DNA of 42,722 nucleotides, from the NCBI GenBank assembly GCA_017886545.1, contig JAGHJS010000042.1, forward strand, positions 1-42,722, in the 5' to 3' direction. This DNA is from Clostridia bacterium. GTDB lineage: Bacteria > Bacillota > Clostridia > Christensenellales > Borkfalkiaceae. Each line of letters starts with the position of its first letter. The first letter of the stretch is position 1. The position numbers were made by a program, and so were the translations under genes. Below the pieces are notes generated by a model. The model saw nothing but the letters and a program-made list of their open reading frames with translations. It had not been told where the DNA came from and made no database searches. Positions 41,330 through 42,722 of this stretch are shown piece after piece.

Positions 41330-41393
41330 TACCCGAAAAAAGCACGAAGTTATCCAAAATAATCACGATTTTAGGAAATTTTATATAAAACCG

Positions 41394-41423
41394 TTGACGC
41401 CGCTTCCCGTTCTGCCGTATAAT
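41394..41423 (+). promoter_or_regulatory. promoter of the second AraC regulator, apparently leaderless
   Basis: TTGACG (41394-41399), 18-base spacer, TATAAT (41418-41423). The expected transcription start coincides with the A of ATG 41430; no ribosome binding site is present. Confidence 0.7.
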
Positions 41424-41429
41424 ACGGCC

Positions 41430-42182
41430 ATGATCACGACTCAGCTTTTATTGGCAAACGAAGGCTATACGCATGCGAACTGGCTGTTCAAAAACATCTG
41501 CACGAATTTTTCGCGTGTGTATTATATTTTGGGCGGGGAAGGATACTGCCGCTATGAAGGGCGCACTTTCCGTTTAAAGGAACATTGCCTGTACTTTTTC
41601 CCCGCGCGCAGAGCGTTCGACCTGTACGACAACGCCAACAACAAACTTTTGCATACCTATGTGCATATCTGCACCGACCCTGCGATCGGCGAACTCATCG
41701 AACTGAACGTGGAGCCGGATACCTTTTGGGCGGATGCCATAACCCTCCTGCGGAAGTATATCCCCCTGCAGGATGCGGCTATTACGATCGGCATTTTGGA
41801 CATGCTGCTCTCGCATGTCTTTTCACGGGCGGCGGCGCCGCCGCTGCCTGCCCGGCAGGTAAAAAATTACATCGACTCGAATCTTTTGGGGAAACTCGAT
41901 CTGAACGCGCTGTGCGCCGAGATCAACTATTCCAAATCGCAGCTGAACAGATTGTTTTTAAAACATTACAAAACGACTCCGATCCACTACTACAACGATA
42001 AACGATTGGAACTTGCGCTCAAATTTTTGATGGAAGGGCAAACGAGCAGAGCGGTATGCACCCGCCTCCACTACTCCACTCCCGCGGCTTTTTGCAAAGC
42101 GTTTAAAAACAAGTACGGTCTCTCCCCCGAAAAGCACCTTGCCGCCATGAAAAAGGAGGTCCTTCCGATTTTTCAGACATAA
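41430..42182 (+). CDS. AraC-family transcriptional regulator of the rhamnosidase operon
   Basis: 250 aa, short for the family. The N-terminal sensor domain has YYILGGEGYCRYEGRTFRL and CLYFFPARRAFDLY; the C-terminal helix-turn-helix pair (about 155-240) includes LDLNALCAEINYSKSQLNRLFLKHY and STPAAFCKAFKNKYGLSPEKHL. It is divergent from the SGNH/RpiB/GH78/GH106-like operon. The ATG at 41430 is placed 7 bases after the -10 box, so the mRNA is probably leaderless; an open frame continues upstream for 48 codons but would run through the promoter. Confidence 0.9.
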   Translation: MITTQLLLANEGYTHANWLFKNICTNFSRVYYILGGEGYCRYEGRTFRLKEHCLYFFPARRAFDLYDNANNKLLHTYVHICTDPAIGELIELNVEPDTFWADAITLLRKYIPLQDAAITIGILDMLLSHVFSRAAAPPLPARQVKNYIDSNLLGKLDLNALCAEINYSKSQLNRLFLKHYKTTPIHYYNDKRLELALKFLMEGQTSRAVCTRLHYSTPAAFCKAFKNKYGLSPEKHLAAMKKEVLPIFQT

Positions 42183-42232
42183 CGCGAATCCCTCCACCCC
42201 AAAGGAAAGAACGCGCCCGCACCGGGCAAAAA

Positions 42233-42254
42233 AAGACCGTTCAAAAACGGTCTT
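42233..42254 (-). terminator. terminator for the right-edge gene
   Basis: An 8-bp stem (42233-42240 with 42247-42254, AAGACCGT/ACGGTCTT) with a 6-base loop. On the minus strand it is followed by a run of seven T residues, the classical rho-independent form, so it ends leftward transcription. It can also protect the 3' end of the AraC mRNA. Confidence 0.8.
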
Positions 42255-42299
42255 AAAAAACAAGAATGTACTTTCGGACGCTTCACGAACCCTTTATGC

Positions 42300-42334
42300 A
42301 AACGCAGGCAGAGGTTTTTCCTCTGCCTGCGTTT
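42300..42334. terminator. second, symmetrical terminator hairpin
   Basis: A 15-bp perfect stem (42300-42314 with 42320-42334, AAACGCAGGCAGAGG and its complement) around TTTTT. It lies between convergent genes; the A/T ends give short U-runs on both strands. The stretch 42335-42468 holds nothing else recognisable. Confidence 0.8.
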
Positions 42335-42468
42335 ATCTGCGGACGGGATAGGTCCGAAAAATTTTCAGCTGCCCGGCGCCCCGCGACCGTGCAGAAAAGA
42401 ACGCTGCGCCGTCCTTTCGCCCGACGGGCGGATCATTGAAGACGCATGGGAACCACGGCTTCCGCTTT

Positions 42469-42722
42469 TTATTTCTTTTTCTGTTCCGCCTCTAAAAAGC
42501 ACGCCTGGAAGGGCTTTGTGAAGGCAACTTCCAGCGCGGTCCCCGCCGCGCGGACGCGCACGGGACCCGCCTGCGGGTATGCGACGCGTACCTCTGTCAC
42601 GGGCGCGCGCAGCGGGAGCCGCAGCGTATTTCCCCCGCCTAAATTCCATACCGCAAGGTACACTTTGCCCTGCGCTTCGAACCCCGCCGCGACCTGTTTT
42701 TCCCCGAACGACGTGAACCCCA
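42469..42722 (-). CDS. C-terminal fragment of a glycosidase, probably GH36-like alpha-galactosidase
   Basis: Partial: the frame enters from the right edge (first complete codon at 42720) and stops at 42469, giving about 83 residues. It reads GFTSFGEKQVAAGFEAQGK, then VYLAVWNLGGG, LRLPLRAPVTEVRVAYP and a final FTKPFQACFLEAEQKKK. The LAVW..G..LRLPL..VxxxYP run resembles the small C-terminal beta domain of GH36 alpha-galactosidases and related (beta/alpha)8 glycosidases. The catalytic domain is outside the window, so this is tentative. Confidence 0.5.
   Translation of the reverse strand, partial: GFTSFGEKQVAAGFEAQGKVYLAVWNLGGGNTLRLPLRAPVTEVRVAYPQAGPVRVRAAGTALEVAFTKPFQACFLEAEQKKK

Noticed and set aside
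41286..41429. N-terminal extension of the second AraC regulator
   Set aside because: The open frame runs through the TTGACG/TATAAT promoter and lacks a ribosome binding site and family similarity.

Overview
The window is a dense carbohydrate-utilisation region from a Gram-positive bacterium with fairly high GC, most likely an uncultured gut or environmental member of the Clostridia. The evidence for this is: strong AAGGAGG-type ribosome binding sites, sigma-A promoters (TTTACA/TTGACA, 17 bp, TATAAT), many lipobox lipoproteins, C-terminal membrane anchors instead of outer-membrane proteins, MalFG-type ABC importers without their own ATPase, and a GntR/LacI hybrid regulator. The exact taxon is inference. 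No rRNA, tRNA, CRISPR, IS or phage genes were seen.

Layout. (1) 1-475: a leftward promoter for a gene outside the window, an AT-rich palindrome, a 19-bp tandem repeat and a terminator. (2) 476-3059: a TetR regulator with its own consensus promoter and palindrome, followed by a secreted, membrane-anchored beta-helix/Ig-like protein. (3) 3249-13872: a leftward operon of solute-binding lipoprotein, two permeases, a 903-aa membrane-anchored surface protein, GH125 exo-alpha-1,6-mannosidase and two GH76 endo-alpha-1,6-mannanase lipoproteins. This is an alpha-1,6-mannan (yeast-mannan type) system, and a divergent GntR/LacI-type regulator lies at 14005-15123. (4) 15164-34297: one very compact leftward operon of 13 genes and about 19 kb. 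It holds two permeases, a solute-binding lipoprotein, a DUF4091 lipoprotein, four further lipoproteins with Ig-like or jelly-roll domains, then cytoplasmic GH20, GH127, a sialidase-fold beta-propeller, KDPG aldolase and a KDG-kinase-type sugar kinase. A divergent AraC regulator lies at 34404-35327. (5) 35350-41329: a leftward operon of SGNH esterase, RpiB-like isomerase, GH78 and a GH106-like enzyme (rhamnoside deconstruction), with a divergent AraC regulator at 41430-42182. (6) At the right edge, two terminators and the C-terminal end of another glycosidase, probably GH36-like.

Working model. Each operon has a regulator transcribed divergently or beside it. In the first two large systems surface lipoproteins bind and trim a polysaccharide, a binding-protein-dependent importer takes up oligosaccharides (its ATPase must be encoded elsewhere), and cytoplasmic exo-enzymes finish the job. 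The kinase and aldolase at the end of the 19-kb operon imply that its glycan yields 2-keto-3-deoxygluconate or a similar 3-deoxy-2-keto acid. The neighbouring sialidase-fold and GH127 genes recall the enzyme pair that removes the Dha/beta-L-arabinofuranose side chain of rhamnogalacturonan II; this is a hypothesis only. The least explained content is the block of lipoproteins at 21819-30677, which share unnamed domains, and the 903-aa protein of the mannan operon.
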